64,000 nt of DNA from Riemerella anatipestifer. GTDB taxonomy: Bacteria > Bacteroidota > Bacteroidia > Flavobacteriales > Weeksellaceae. Below are positions 20,217 through 28,921 of this stretch, in pieces (the first letter of the stretch is position 1; every line of letters begins with the position of its first letter). The DNA is taken from positions 1,674,001 to 1,738,000 of the forward strand of contig NZ_CP073239.1 of the NCBI RefSeq assembly GCF_009670965.2. The letters are read 5' to 3'. The translations under genes and the position numbers were made by a program. The notes under the pieces were generated by a model, which was not told the DNA's origin, did not search any database, and saw only the letters and a list, made by a program, of their open reading frames with translations.

Positions 20217-21281
20217 ATGAGATATATTGGAAATAAAGAAAACTTACTAGATAAGATCTATCAAGTAATTCGTTCAAAACATATTCAAGGAAATTCCTTT
20301 TTTGATTTTTTTGCTGGCACAACAAGTGTAGGTAAATTTTTTAAGAAAATGGGGTATCAAGTGTACTCCTGTGATTTAATGTATTTTTCCTATGTTTTAC
20401 AGCAAGCATATATTTCAAATAATCAGGAACTAAAGTTTGAAAAATTATTAACTCACTTAAATTTTCAGAGTGCCTCACTTTTTACCTCTCCTTTAAATAC
20501 TATTTTGGAGTATTTGAATCATATTGAACCTATAGAAGGTTTTATTTCAAAAAATTATACTCCATTAGGTACTTCCCACCTACAAACTCCGCGAATGTAT
20601 TATTCAAATGAAAACGGAAAAATAATAGATTCTGTTAGACAAAAAATTGAGACTTGGAAAACAGAGGGTTTGATAGACAAGAACGAATATTTTGTCTTAC
20701 TAGCGTGCTTAATAGAGACAGTGCCCTATTACGCAAACATTACGGGAGTTTACGCTGCTTTTAGAAAAAAATGGGATCCAAGGGCGACAAAAAAAATGAT
20801 TTTAAGACCTATTGAATTTATTGTAAACAATAAGGAAAACTTTGCCTATAATCAAAACTCTATTGAATTATTAGACCAAGTAGAAGCAGATATTTTTTAT
20901 CTCGATCCGCCTTACAATCAAAGACAATATGCCCCTAATTACCATTTATTAGAAACCATTGCAAAATATGATAATCCTACCATTAGAGGCGTAGCTGGAT
21001 TAAGGGATTATCAAAATCAAAAATCAAAATTTTGCAATGCTACTACTGCTGTTAAAGAACTTGAAATAATTGCTCAAAAGGGAAAGTATAAAACTTTGAT
21101 ATTAAGTTATAATACGGAAGGAATTATGAAACAAGAAAACATAATTGCTACATTAGAAAAATTTGGGAAAGTAGAACTTATAGAGTTTGAATATCTGAGA
21201 TATAAAAGTAACAATAACGGGGAAAGTAAAACAAAAAAATTTATTAAAGAACAATTATATATACTGCGAAAAAATGTCTAA
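20217..21281 (+). CDS. second D12-class DNA adenine methyltransferase
   Basis: 354 residues, different from its neighbour. MRYIGNKENLL and SFFDFFAGTTSVG near the N terminus and FYLDPPYNQRQY near residue 225 give motifs X, I and IV. It overlaps the following gene by 8 bases. A pair of adenine methyltransferases beside one nuclease is usual for asymmetric (type IIS-like) sites, where each enzyme marks one strand; this is inference. Confidence 0.9.
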   Translation: MRYIGNKENLLDKIYQVIRSKHIQGNSFFDFFAGTTSVGKFFKKMGYQVYSCDLMYFSYVLQQAYISNNQELKFEKLLTHLNFQSASLFTSPLNTILEYLNHIEPIEGFISKNYTPLGTSHLQTPRMYYSNENGKIIDSVRQKIETWKTEGLIDKNEYFVLLACLIETVPYYANITGVYAAFRKKWDPRATKKMILRPIEFIVNNKENFAYNQNSIELLDQVEADIFYLDPPYNQRQYAPNYHLLETIAKYDNPTIRGVAGLRDYQNQKSKFCNATTAVKELEIIAQKGKYKTLILSYNTEGIMKQENIIATLEKFGKVELIEFEYLRYKSNNNGESKTKKFIKEQLYILRKNV

Positions 21282-22662
21282 AAATCTTTGGCTTTTAACA
21301 GAAGAACGACCTAAAAAAACGGTTTTGCAAACTATTTTTCAAAAGTTTGCAAAAGACCATAATTTTGCCGTTTTTGTTGATACAATTCGTATTCTTCCAA
21401 TCCTAAAAGACAATAAGTTTACTTTTACTTACGAAGTAACGGGGTTTCGTTGTAACAAAGTTGATAAAGTTTATATAAAAACTGTTTCGGGAAACTCAAG
21501 CTTTACTGACTTTTTGATTTTTTACCAAAAGGACGAACCAACATTGGGAGATGAACCAATTTACGCAATAGAAGAAACTAAAACAGATGATAAGGAAAGT
21601 AGAAATACTGGAGTTTATCAACGATGTAGCAAGTTTGTATTTATTGAAAGTTATTATCCCAATACCAAAAAGATAATGCTTTATAATCTTCAGATTAGTC
21701 AAAAAGAAAAGCCAACAGAAACCTATATTTTTGGTACAAGATTACTTTTAACCTTAGGTGTTGAAATTTTAGGAAAAGAACTTGATAGCAAATTATTTAT
21801 TCCTTTCAACTCTATTGATGAAATTGTAGAAGCAAAAGCAAAAATGAGAAAAGCACCTAAGGGGAATATTCCGATATTATTAACAAAATCGAAAGATAAA
21901 ATTGAAATTTCTGGGAGACTTTTTAAAAATAACGGACTCTCTTACGACCCTAATATAGGAGCTTTAAGTATCATTAGTGCTGTTTTGCGAAAATTAGGTT
22001 GGGTGAAAAATATCGTTATCACCCAACACGGTTTGGAACAAAAACATATTGGAAAAAGAAATAAATTTATACAAATCGCAAATAAAATAGGAATAGAGTT
22101 GGAGGGGTTGAAAATCCCTAAGGTAGAAATGCATAAAGATTATTGGAAATATGACAAAGATGGAGAAAAGTTGGGGACAATTTTTATACATCTAGTCGTT
22201 GAAGAGTTTACGCAAGGATATTCAATATTTGAAAATCATGCGGGCTCCGAAAAGGGTTATTTTTTTCCTCTAGACGGTACTCCTATTCCATTAAAAAAGT
22301 ATAAGGATAGAGAAAAATATAAATCGGGCGACAAAAAACAAATCATAGAAATACCAGACCTTATTTTACTAGATTCAAATGAAAATGAAATAATAAATAT
22401 TGAAGGTGAGAAGTATGTAAATAGGGGTAATGGAATACAACAAATAAAAACTTTTGACTTTATAGAAAAAGCTTATATCAAGCCACACTATCCTAAATAC
22501 AAAATTATTAGAACCGTTGTCCTTTTTGGGAGCGAAGAAACTTCTATTGTAGAAATAGAAGTTGGGTTCCTACTTAACAAAAACGGACAGTTGGTTTTAA
22601 GTGTAACATCTCCTAAATTATTTCAAAAAGCTATACAAAATCTATTAGATTTTTGGAATTAA
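21274..22662 (+). CDS. probable type II restriction endonuclease
   Basis: 462 residues with no close family recalled by name. Position immediately behind two adenine methyltransferases, with an 8-base overlap, argues for the restriction enzyme. A PD-(D/E)xK-like arrangement can be read: Asp 79 in SFTDFLIFY, then Glu 101-Thr-Lys 103 in AIEETKTDD. The remainder is a mix of strands and lysine-rich helices. The recognition site cannot be predicted from the sequence. Confidence 0.75.
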   Translation: MSKNLWLLTEERPKKTVLQTIFQKFAKDHNFAVFVDTIRILPILKDNKFTFTYEVTGFRCNKVDKVYIKTVSGNSSFTDFLIFYQKDEPTLGDEPIYAIEETKTDDKESRNTGVYQRCSKFVFIESYYPNTKKIMLYNLQISQKEKPTETYIFGTRLLLTLGVEILGKELDSKLFIPFNSIDEIVEAKAKMRKAPKGNIPILLTKSKDKIEISGRLFKNNGLSYDPNIGALSIISAVLRKLGWVKNIVITQHGLEQKHIGKRNKFIQIANKIGIELEGLKIPKVEMHKDYWKYDKDGEKLGTIFIHLVVEEFTQGYSIFENHAGSEKGYFFPLDGTPIPLKKYKDREKYKSGDKKQIIEIPDLILLDSNENEIINIEGEKYVNRGNGIQQIKTFDFIEKAYIKPHYPKYKIIRTVVLFGSEETSIVEIEVGFLLNKNGQLVLSVTSPKLFQKAIQNLLDFWN

Positions 22663-22684
22663 ATAAATATTACATCAACAAAAT

Positions 22685-22715
22685 AGGCTACTCATCTAAT
22701 GAGTAGCCTTAGTTT
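22685..22715 (+). terminator. terminator of the restriction-modification operon
   Basis: AGGCTACTCAT pairs perfectly with ATGAGTAGCCT around CTA, followed by a T-rich tail. It separates the convergent gene at 22733. Confidence 0.88.
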
Positions 22716-22732
22716 TATTAAAATACTTTTTA

Positions 22733-23452
22733 CTAGACAATAACCACGGGATTAGGCAGTCGTTCTGTTCTTGGTTCCTTTAGTAAGACGGAACCAGTGC
22801 TGCTTTGTGTGGTAATACTTAGCTCATAGTTACCCGCTTCTAAATCCGAAGGCACGAGAATGAGTAACCTTGATGGCTCGTTAAGCACAATATTGTCTTT
22901 GGTTAGCTTTACCTCGTTTTGGGTGTCTAGGTTTTTAAAGACGATGCCATTTTTAGGATTGTCGCCGTCTATTTTAATATAAGTGCCTTTGATTTCCGCA
23001 TTCTTGCCTTTGGTAAGGGTGCCGTCTGCTTTGCCAGTAGCTTTATCGGTGATGCTGAACACACTCATTGGGCTGGATTGCTCGCCGAGGATTTCTATTT
23101 TGGTATCGTTGGCAGCTTTTCTTAGGTCGGTGCCTTGATTGACATTTACATACACCGAGTGCTTCTCTTTATCCCAAGTTTTGTCGTAAAACACACCTTT
23201 GATGGCAGGACGCATATACACTAATCCAGTATTTACGCTGTACCCATTGAGCACCAACTCCGAAGCCTTACGGTTAAAACGAGTGATAATATCTACTGCG
23301 GTCTCGGTTTGTATCTCCATACCCTCTTTTTTGAGGGCATCTATGATTTCTGTAATGCCAAGGCTACCACCTAAGAGAGGCACGGCTACAAAATCGTTAG
23401 GGTCATCTTTGGTGAGTAGGTTGGGACGCAACCACGCTTTTAAAGTATTCAT
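22733..23452 (-). CDS. HU-like DNA-binding plus DUF4469 (Ig-like) domain protein
   Basis: 239 residues. The first ~120 residues (WLRPNLLTKDDPNDF, then ITEIIDALKKEGMEI) match the Bacteroidetes-specific HU-like DNA-binding domain. The C-terminal half is an immunoglobulin-like beta domain of the DUF4469 type. Such proteins are common in Bacteroidetes, but their role is unknown. It lies 37 bases downstream of two secreted proteins on the same strand. Confidence 0.8.
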   Translation of the reverse strand: MNTLKAWLRPNLLTKDDPNDFVAVPLLGGSLGITEIIDALKKEGMEIQTETAVDIITRFNRKASELVLNGYSVNTGLVYMRPAIKGVFYDKTWDKEKHSVYVNVNQGTDLRKAANDTKIEILGEQSSPMSVFSITDKATGKADGTLTKGKNAEIKGTYIKIDGDNPKNGIVFKNLDTQNEVKLTKDNIVLNEPSRLLILVPSDLEAGNYELSITTQSSTGSVLLKEPRTERLPNPVVIV

Positions 23453-23489
23453 AAGTGTGAAATTTTAATGTTAGATATTTATATGATAA

Positions 23490-24554
23490 TTATTGTACAA
23501 AATGTAAACGAAAGTTTCGCTCACCTGTTCCAGGTTTCATTGTATATCTTGTATACTGATGTATGTAATAATTTGTGCTTTGTTTTAAATAAATAAATGC
23601 CCCATTACCGATATTAGTTGAAAAAAAAGTATTTATAACTTTTCTATCTTCATAAAAAAGACTACCCACATCCATTGAAGGAGTGTTTACATCAGATACT
23701 TGTATCCATGCTGATGCAGAGCCATCATCTGCATTTCCGCCATTATTCGGATTAGGATTCTGCGTATAAAACCATCTGGAAACTAAAGTGTACCAGCCTG
23801 TTTTAGGAACAGTATAGGGACCGTAAACTACCACACCTTGCGAGTCTATTTCGTTTGGTTTTCCATCAGCACCCCACCAAACATCAGGAGCAGCATAGTT
23901 AGGAGCTTTCAGAGCAGTACTTGTCCAAGTAGCTTTTCCTTCAGCATCACTTGTTAAAACTTTTCCTTCGCCTTGGGTGCCGTCTGCTATCTTTACTCCT
24001 CCAATTATATCTAGCTTAGTAGTTGGGGCATCAGTACCAACCCCTATATTCCCAGTTCCCTTAAACACTAAGTTATTAGACCCTAGAGTTACTGTTCTAT
24101 TACCTGCTAGAGTACCATCTGCAGTGTAGAGGTTAGTAGATACCCCACCGTCACTACTCAATCTTACCCATTCCCCATTGGCAACACTGCCTGTAGGAAA
24201 AGTTTGGTTAGGGTTTTTAAAATAGTAGAACCCTGGGCTTACACTCACTTGTTTGCCACCTTTACTGGTATTAGATACTGTAAGACCTGTCCCCGAGTTA
24301 TACACCACCATACCATCAAAGTAATTAGAAAATTTACCTGGGTTAATATTACTTGTTTTAAACTCCCAAGTAGTTAGATTAGTAGTAGGAAAGTATAAGC
24401 CTTTCCCCACATTATTATTAGATGTTCTATAACCTGAAGCATCTATAAAAGGATTTTCTTGTGATATCGAAGCATTAGGGGCAGACTGTAAATTAACTTG
24501 AGCGGAAGTAAAAACAACTCCCCATAACCCTATTAAAGTAAATATTTTTTTCAT
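23490..24554 (-). CDS. secreted surface protein, tail-fibre-like
   Basis: 354 residues with a signal peptide (IGLWGVVFTSAQ). The body is rich in G, N, T and S and contains GNIGVGTDAPTTKLDI, a motif typical of Bacteroidetes secreted adhesin-like and phage tail-fibre-like proteins. The C-terminal ~130 residues form a separate beta-rich domain. Function unknown; cell-surface display is inferred. It shares composition and signal type with the gene just upstream. Confidence 0.7.
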   Translation of the reverse strand: MKKIFTLIGLWGVVFTSAQVNLQSAPNASISQENPFIDASGYRTSNNNVGKGLYFPTTNLTTWEFKTSNINPGKFSNYFDGMVVYNSGTGLTVSNTSKGGKQVSVSPGFYYFKNPNQTFPTGSVANGEWVRLSSDGGVSTNLYTADGTLAGNRTVTLGSNNLVFKGTGNIGVGTDAPTTKLDIIGGVKIADGTQGEGKVLTSDAEGKATWTSTALKAPNYAAPDVWWGADGKPNEIDSQGVVVYGPYTVPKTGWYTLVSRWFYTQNPNPNNGGNADDGSASAWIQVSDVNTPSMDVGSLFYEDRKVINTFFSTNIGNGAFIYLKQSTNYYIHQYTRYTMKPGTGERNFRLHFVQ

Positions 24555-24571
24555 GACTTTATGATTTAGTA

Positions 24572-25234
24572 TTAGTAGCTTCCTCCTATAACATACCAGT
24601 TAGCCCCGTCAGACATTAGTATATGCCCCTTACCTGCATCTATAGTAGAATTATTTGCTGGAGAATTAGTCCCTGAGTAATCCAGTTTTGTTCCTGCTTG
24701 ATTATTCACCGCTATAATTTTATTGGTGTAGCCCGAAGGATTAGGAAGGTTAATAGTAGCCGTTGTAGTTTGTACCAAACAAAATGTACCAGGCACAGCC
24801 CATTCTGTAGAGTTGGCTTGGTCTACCACTCTAATTCCTCCTGTAATAGATTGTAGTGTCGTTCCTCCTGTAGTACTACTAGCTCCTGCTCCCAATTTTA
24901 CCCAAACGCCTCCTTTAAAGAAGTAAAAACCCGTAGCATCTACATTAGCCGTGGTTCCCGAAGCAGTACCGTCTGCCACTGAGCTAATGTAAAGCAAAGT
25001 AGATTCTGCTACACCCGACCCCATGTTGGCAGCCCTCAAACGGCTGACCCTAGGAATTAGCACCCCTTCTACAGTAGAAGCTGTACTTAGACTGTTAGCG
25101 GTATTCGGTTTTATTTCTAAAGTGGCTTGGGGGTGAGATTCATTGATGCCTACTTTACCGTCATACTGCCCATAAGCCATTAAACCTAGACCTAAAAAGG
25201 CACATACACTTAGTTTGGTTGTTTTTGTTTTCAT
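24572..25234 (-). CDS. secreted surface protein, tail-fibre-like
   Basis: 220 residues with signal peptide (FLGLGLMAYGQ) followed by KVGINESHPQATLEI, the same 'instance of a base structure' pattern as its neighbour. It ends in a small beta domain (ILMSDGANWYVIGGSY). Probably the first gene of a three-gene minus-strand unit whose upstream region holds a long (TG)n tract. Confidence 0.7.
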   Translation of the reverse strand: MKTKTTKLSVCAFLGLGLMAYGQYDGKVGINESHPQATLEIKPNTANSLSTASTVEGVLIPRVSRLRAANMGSGVAESTLLYISSVADGTASGTTANVDATGFYFFKGGVWVKLGAGASSTTGGTTLQSITGGIRVVDQANSTEWAVPGTFCLVQTTTATINLPNPSGYTNKIIAVNNQAGTKLDYSGTNSPANNSTIDAGKGHILMSDGANWYVIGGSY

Positions 25235-25284
25235 AACATTTAATTTTAGAATTGTTGATATTTAATTGTTTAAGATTATAGAAG

Positions 25285-25554
25285 TTAGATATTGGATTTT
25301 AGATTTTGTAGGTTCGGTTTAAGGGTTGATGAGGCTGTACTAAGTTCTAACCTCTCACATCTCACCTCTACCCTAAAAAAATGCCTCCCCCCTCTCAACA
25401 CACACAAAACGAGGAGGAAGGCTAAAACAGAAAGAGCATTACACTCCCCCTGAGCACTAAAAGCACCCAACAAGAACGACCATGTTATGAGACAAAACAA
25501 TGGTGCTTTTAGTAAGTATTGATGAAAGCTAAATTTAGAATAGGATAAATACAA
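25285..25554 (-). CDS. possible small hydrophobic protein
   Basis: 89 residues with a hydrophobic middle (FLLVLCVLRGGRHFF). Similar short frames recur before surface-protein genes in this bacterial group, but coding status is doubtful: there is no clear ribosome binding site and the tail is low-complexity. Confidence 0.3.
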   Translation of the reverse strand: MYLSYSKFSFHQYLLKAPLFCLITWSFLLGAFSAQGECNALSVLAFLLVLCVLRGGRHFFRVEVRCERLELSTASSTLKPNLQNLKSNI

Positions 25555-25649
25555 AATGCCCCCAACGAAAGTTGGCGGAACCGTATTTGGGTTTAACGAT
25601 AAAAGTTTAAGTAAATTTCTATATAATACAACGCATACCCACGAAACTA

Positions 25650-25692
<43 letters not shown>

Positions 25693-25856
25693 ACGAAATT
25701 ATTTGAGCTAGCCAAATAATTTTGCAATTTTTTTACACTTAGTTGTATGTTATTGATATAGTGTGTTATAAAAACTATGACAAACATATTACCTTTTGCG
25801 GAAGTATGCAAGTTTTTTTTGATAAATTAGAAACTCTAGGTGTTTTTAAAACTAAA

Positions 25857-25890
25857 AAAGGTCGTTTAAACTTGTTTTAAACGACCTTAT
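25857..25890. terminator. intrinsic terminator
   Basis: AAGGTCGTTTAAA with TTTAAACGACCTT around a short loop, just past the stop of the minus-strand RsmB-like gene. Confidence 0.8.
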
Positions 25891-25902
25891 AATGCTTTAC
25901 TG

Positions 25903-27111
25903 TTAATCTTCCAATCTTTCTATAAGAGCCATGTAGAAACCATCGTAGCCCTCGCTAGGGAGGAGGCTTTGGTCTTTGATAAGTCTAAAGTTAGGGTTTG
26001 TAGCCAAGAATGTTTTTACCTGATTTTGGTTTTCTGATGGTAGGATAGAGCAGGTAGCATACACCATCTTACCTCCTTTTTTTAGGATTTTAGAATAATC
26101 TTGGAGGATTTGTTGCTGCTCTTTCTTTATTCTTTCTATAAAATCGGTATCTATTTTCCATTTAGAATCGGGGTTTCTTTTTAGAACGCCCAATCCAGAA
26201 CAAGGTACATCTAGTAGAAGGCGGTCAGCTTTTTCGTGTAGCCTTTTAATAACTTTGTTGTCCTCTATAAATCTAGTTTCTATGTTGTGAGCTCCCGCTC
26301 TTTTAGCTCGGCGTTTTAGTTCGGCAAGTTTCCACTCAAAAATATCTAAAGCAATAATTTGCCCTTTGTTTTTCATCAGGGCAGCGATGTGAAGTGTCTT
26401 GCCGCCTGCACCTGCACAAGCATCTACCACTCTCATACCTTCTTTAACCTCTAAGAAATGAGCAATTTTTTGAGACCCTGCATCTTGTACTTCAAACAAT
26501 CCGTCTTTAAAAGCAGAGATAAGGAAAACATTTTTCTTTTCCTTTAGCTCTATGGCTTCAGGGTAGTTTTTGAGGTTGTGGCATTCCACGCCCTCGTCGT
26601 TTAAGTCTGCTACCAACTCCTTTGGCGTTGTCTTGAGTGTGTTGGCTCTTAGTACAGTAGCTGCTTGTTGGTTAAGGGCTATCATTTCTTTTTCCCATGC
26701 TTCGCCAAGTTCTTTTTCTAGTGTTTCCGCGAGCCATTCAGGGATAGAATGTTCTATGGCTTTGGTAGGGACGGTATTTTTTTTCAGTTTGGTGATGATG
26801 TCGGCTATTTTAATTCCGTCAAATTCTTCAAACTTTTTATAATGCGTTTCGCTCCAAAGCAAATAAGCGAGGATAAGCCTATAGATATTGTTGGGCTTTA
26901 CGCCTTCGCCCATATAGTATTCTAGGCGTTTTTTCCAACGGATAATGTTATAAAATATCTCTGAAACCACCGCTCTATCTTGGCTCCCCCATTTTTTGTT
27001 GGCTTTTAGCAGTCGTTCTATGACCTTGTCGGCGTATTTGTTTTTCTCAAAAAAGGTTTCTCTAAGTGCGTCGTGTATGCCAATAAGTAGGTTGCGGTGT
27101 ATAAGTTGCAT
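25903..27111 (-). CDS. RsmB/NOP-family RNA (cytosine-5) methyltransferase
   Basis: 402 residues. An N-terminal NusB-like helical region (DALRETFFEKNKYADK) is followed by a Rossmann methyltransferase domain with DACAGAGGKTLHIA (SAM binding), LLDVPCSGLGVLKRNPD and MVYATCSILPSENQ. The last two carry the two catalytic cysteines of the NOP2/Sun family. The expected substrate is 16S rRNA, by analogy with RsmB. Confidence 0.9.
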   Translation of the reverse strand: MQLIHRNLLIGIHDALRETFFEKNKYADKVIERLLKANKKWGSQDRAVVSEIFYNIIRWKKRLEYYMGEGVKPNNIYRLILAYLLWSETHYKKFEEFDGIKIADIITKLKKNTVPTKAIEHSIPEWLAETLEKELGEAWEKEMIALNQQAATVLRANTLKTTPKELVADLNDEGVECHNLKNYPEAIELKEKKNVFLISAFKDGLFEVQDAGSQKIAHFLEVKEGMRVVDACAGAGGKTLHIAALMKNKGQIIALDIFEWKLAELKRRAKRAGAHNIETRFIEDNKVIKRLHEKADRLLLDVPCSGLGVLKRNPDSKWKIDTDFIERIKKEQQQILQDYSKILKKGGKMVYATCSILPSENQNQVKTFLATNPNFRLIKDQSLLPSEGYDGFYMALIERLED

Positions 27112-27389
27112 AAGTGTTTTATTGTTTTTAATTCTAAAATGAATGGAAGTAAGTCAATACTCATGATAAAGGCATTGACTTATCCTCTGCAAAAGTACTA
27201 AAATGAAACCATAACTCCATACAGAAACGGATATTAAAGCGTAAAGGATAGAGGCGGTATCCTTTTTTGAGGAGGAACGACGAGAAAAAGATAAAGCCGA
27301 AAGCCTGACCCTAGCGGTAGGGAATGCTTCGGCGAGGGGTACGCCCTAATTATTGGGAGCAAAAGGGTGGGGGTTTGTTTTCTCTTTTT
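27112..27389. other. intergenic region with short hairpins
   Basis: No gene found. It contains GCCGAAAGC with a facing GCTTCGGC (about 27285-27338) around ACCCTAGCGGTAGGG, itself a small hairpin, in a stretch more GC-rich than its surroundings. Possibly a dispersed intergenic repeat or 5' leader. Confidence 0.4.
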
Positions 27390-27397
27390 TATCTTTG
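27390..27397 (+). promoter_or_regulatory. TAnnTTTG -7 box
   Basis: TATCTTTG 34 bases before the start codon of the CCA-enzyme-like gene. Confidence 0.45.
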
Positions 27398-27430
27398 CAG
27401 GGTTAAATAGCTAGTTGGTTCTTAGAATTC

Positions 27431-28861
27431 ATGGAAAAATATATCAATCTTAATCAGAATAGAAATCTTAAACTGTTTAAAACTATCTCTAAAGTAGCGG
27501 AGGAGAGAGGGCAGACGGCGTATATTGTGGGAGGTTATGTGAGGGATTTGCTTATGAAAAGACAAGTGCCTACGGATATAGATTTTGTAACGGAGCAAAG
27601 TGGGATAGAGTTGGCACAAGCGGTGGCAAAGGAGCTGGATTCTAATCTGAAAGTATCGGTATTCAAGACCTATGGGACTGCTATGATAAAGTGGAAAGGG
27701 CTAGAATTGGAATTCGTAGGTGCGAGAAAAGAAAGCTATTCGGAAGATAGCCGAAAGCCTGCTGTGGAGCAAGGAAGCCTAGAAGATGACCAAAAACGCC
27801 GCGATTTTACCATCAATGCGATGGCAATCTCTCTAGGAAAGGAAGATTTTGGACGTTTGGTGGACCCTTTTGGTGGAGTACAGGATTTAGAGTTAAAAAC
27901 TCTGAAAACTCCGCTAGAGCCTCTGCAAACTTATTCTGATGACCCTCTTAGAATGATGAGAGCGATTAGATTTGCTTCTACGCTTAATTTTAAGGTGGAA
28001 CAAAATTCTCTAGATGCGATAAAACAGGAAGCCAACAGGATAAAGATAGTCTCAATGGAGCGTATTATGGTAGAGTTTAACAAAATAATGCTTTCCGAAA
28101 AACCATCTATAGGCTTGAAACTCTTAGATGATACAGGACTTTTGGAGAAGATTATCCCCGAACTTACCGCTCTTAAAGGTATAGAAGAAATAGAAGGACA
28201 AACGCATAAAGACAATTTTTACCATACACTAGAAGTAGTAGATAACATCTCTAAACATACGGATAAACTTTGGTTGCGATGGTCGGCACTATTGCACGAT
28301 ATTGGGAAAGCACCTACCAAGAAATTTGTAGATGGTACTGGGTGGACTTTCCACGGACACGAGTTTTTAGGTTCTAAGATGGCTAAACCTCTTTTTCAGC
28401 GATTGAAGTTGCCTCTAGGGGCAGACTTAAAGTATGTGCAGAAAATGGTAAAACTTTCATCTAGGCCTATTGCTCTGGTAACAGATGATACTTCTGATGC
28501 GGCTCTTAGACGCTTGTTGTTTGATGCAGGGGAAGATTTGGAAGACTTGTTCACGCTATGTAAGGCTGATATTACTACTAAAAACACCAAAAAACAAGAA
28601 CGCTTTAGAAAGAACTTTGAGTATGTTGCTCAAAAAATAAAAGAGGTAGAGGAGAAAGACCAAATAAGAAATTTCCAGCCGCCTATTTCTGGGGAGGAAA
28701 TAATGGCTTTGTTCCAACTACAACCAGGTAGAGAAATTGGGATTTTAAAGGAAAAAGTAAAAGAAGCAATTTTGGAAGGTGAAATTTCTAACACTCCCGA
28801 AGAAGCTAAAGATTTCGTAATAAAAGAAGCGGAAAAAATAGGATTGAAACTTAGTGTTTAA
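27431..28861 (+). CDS. CCA-adding enzyme/poly(A) polymerase family nucleotidyltransferase with HD domain
   Basis: 476 residues. The N-terminal nucleotidyltransferase has VGGYVRDLL and the catalytic DIDF pair, then the RRDFTINAMAI motif of class II tRNA nucleotidyltransferases. A central HD domain shows LLHDIGKAPTKK. The likely activity is addition or repair of the tRNA 3' CCA end. Confidence 0.92.
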   Translation: MEKYINLNQNRNLKLFKTISKVAEERGQTAYIVGGYVRDLLMKRQVPTDIDFVTEQSGIELAQAVAKELDSNLKVSVFKTYGTAMIKWKGLELEFVGARKESYSEDSRKPAVEQGSLEDDQKRRDFTINAMAISLGKEDFGRLVDPFGGVQDLELKTLKTPLEPLQTYSDDPLRMMRAIRFASTLNFKVEQNSLDAIKQEANRIKIVSMERIMVEFNKIMLSEKPSIGLKLLDDTGLLEKIIPELTALKGIEEIEGQTHKDNFYHTLEVVDNISKHTDKLWLRWSALLHDIGKAPTKKFVDGTGWTFHGHEFLGSKMAKPLFQRLKLPLGADLKYVQKMVKLSSRPIALVTDDTSDAALRRLLFDAGEDLEDLFTLCKADITTKNTKKQERFRKNFEYVAQKIKEVEEKDQIRNFQPPISGEEIMALFQLQPGREIGILKEKVKEAILEGEISNTPEEAKDFVIKEAEKIGLKLSV

Positions 28862-28870
28862 GATGATAAT

Positions 28871-28905
28871 AAAAAAAAAGCAGAGCCATTGGCTCTGCTT
28901 TTTTA
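28871..28905. terminator. bidirectional intrinsic terminator
   Basis: AAGCAGAGCC with GGCTCTGCTT, flanked by an A-run and a T-run, between the converging nucleotidyltransferase and aconitase genes. Confidence 0.93.
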
Positions 28906-28921
28906 CTATACAGATTATAAA

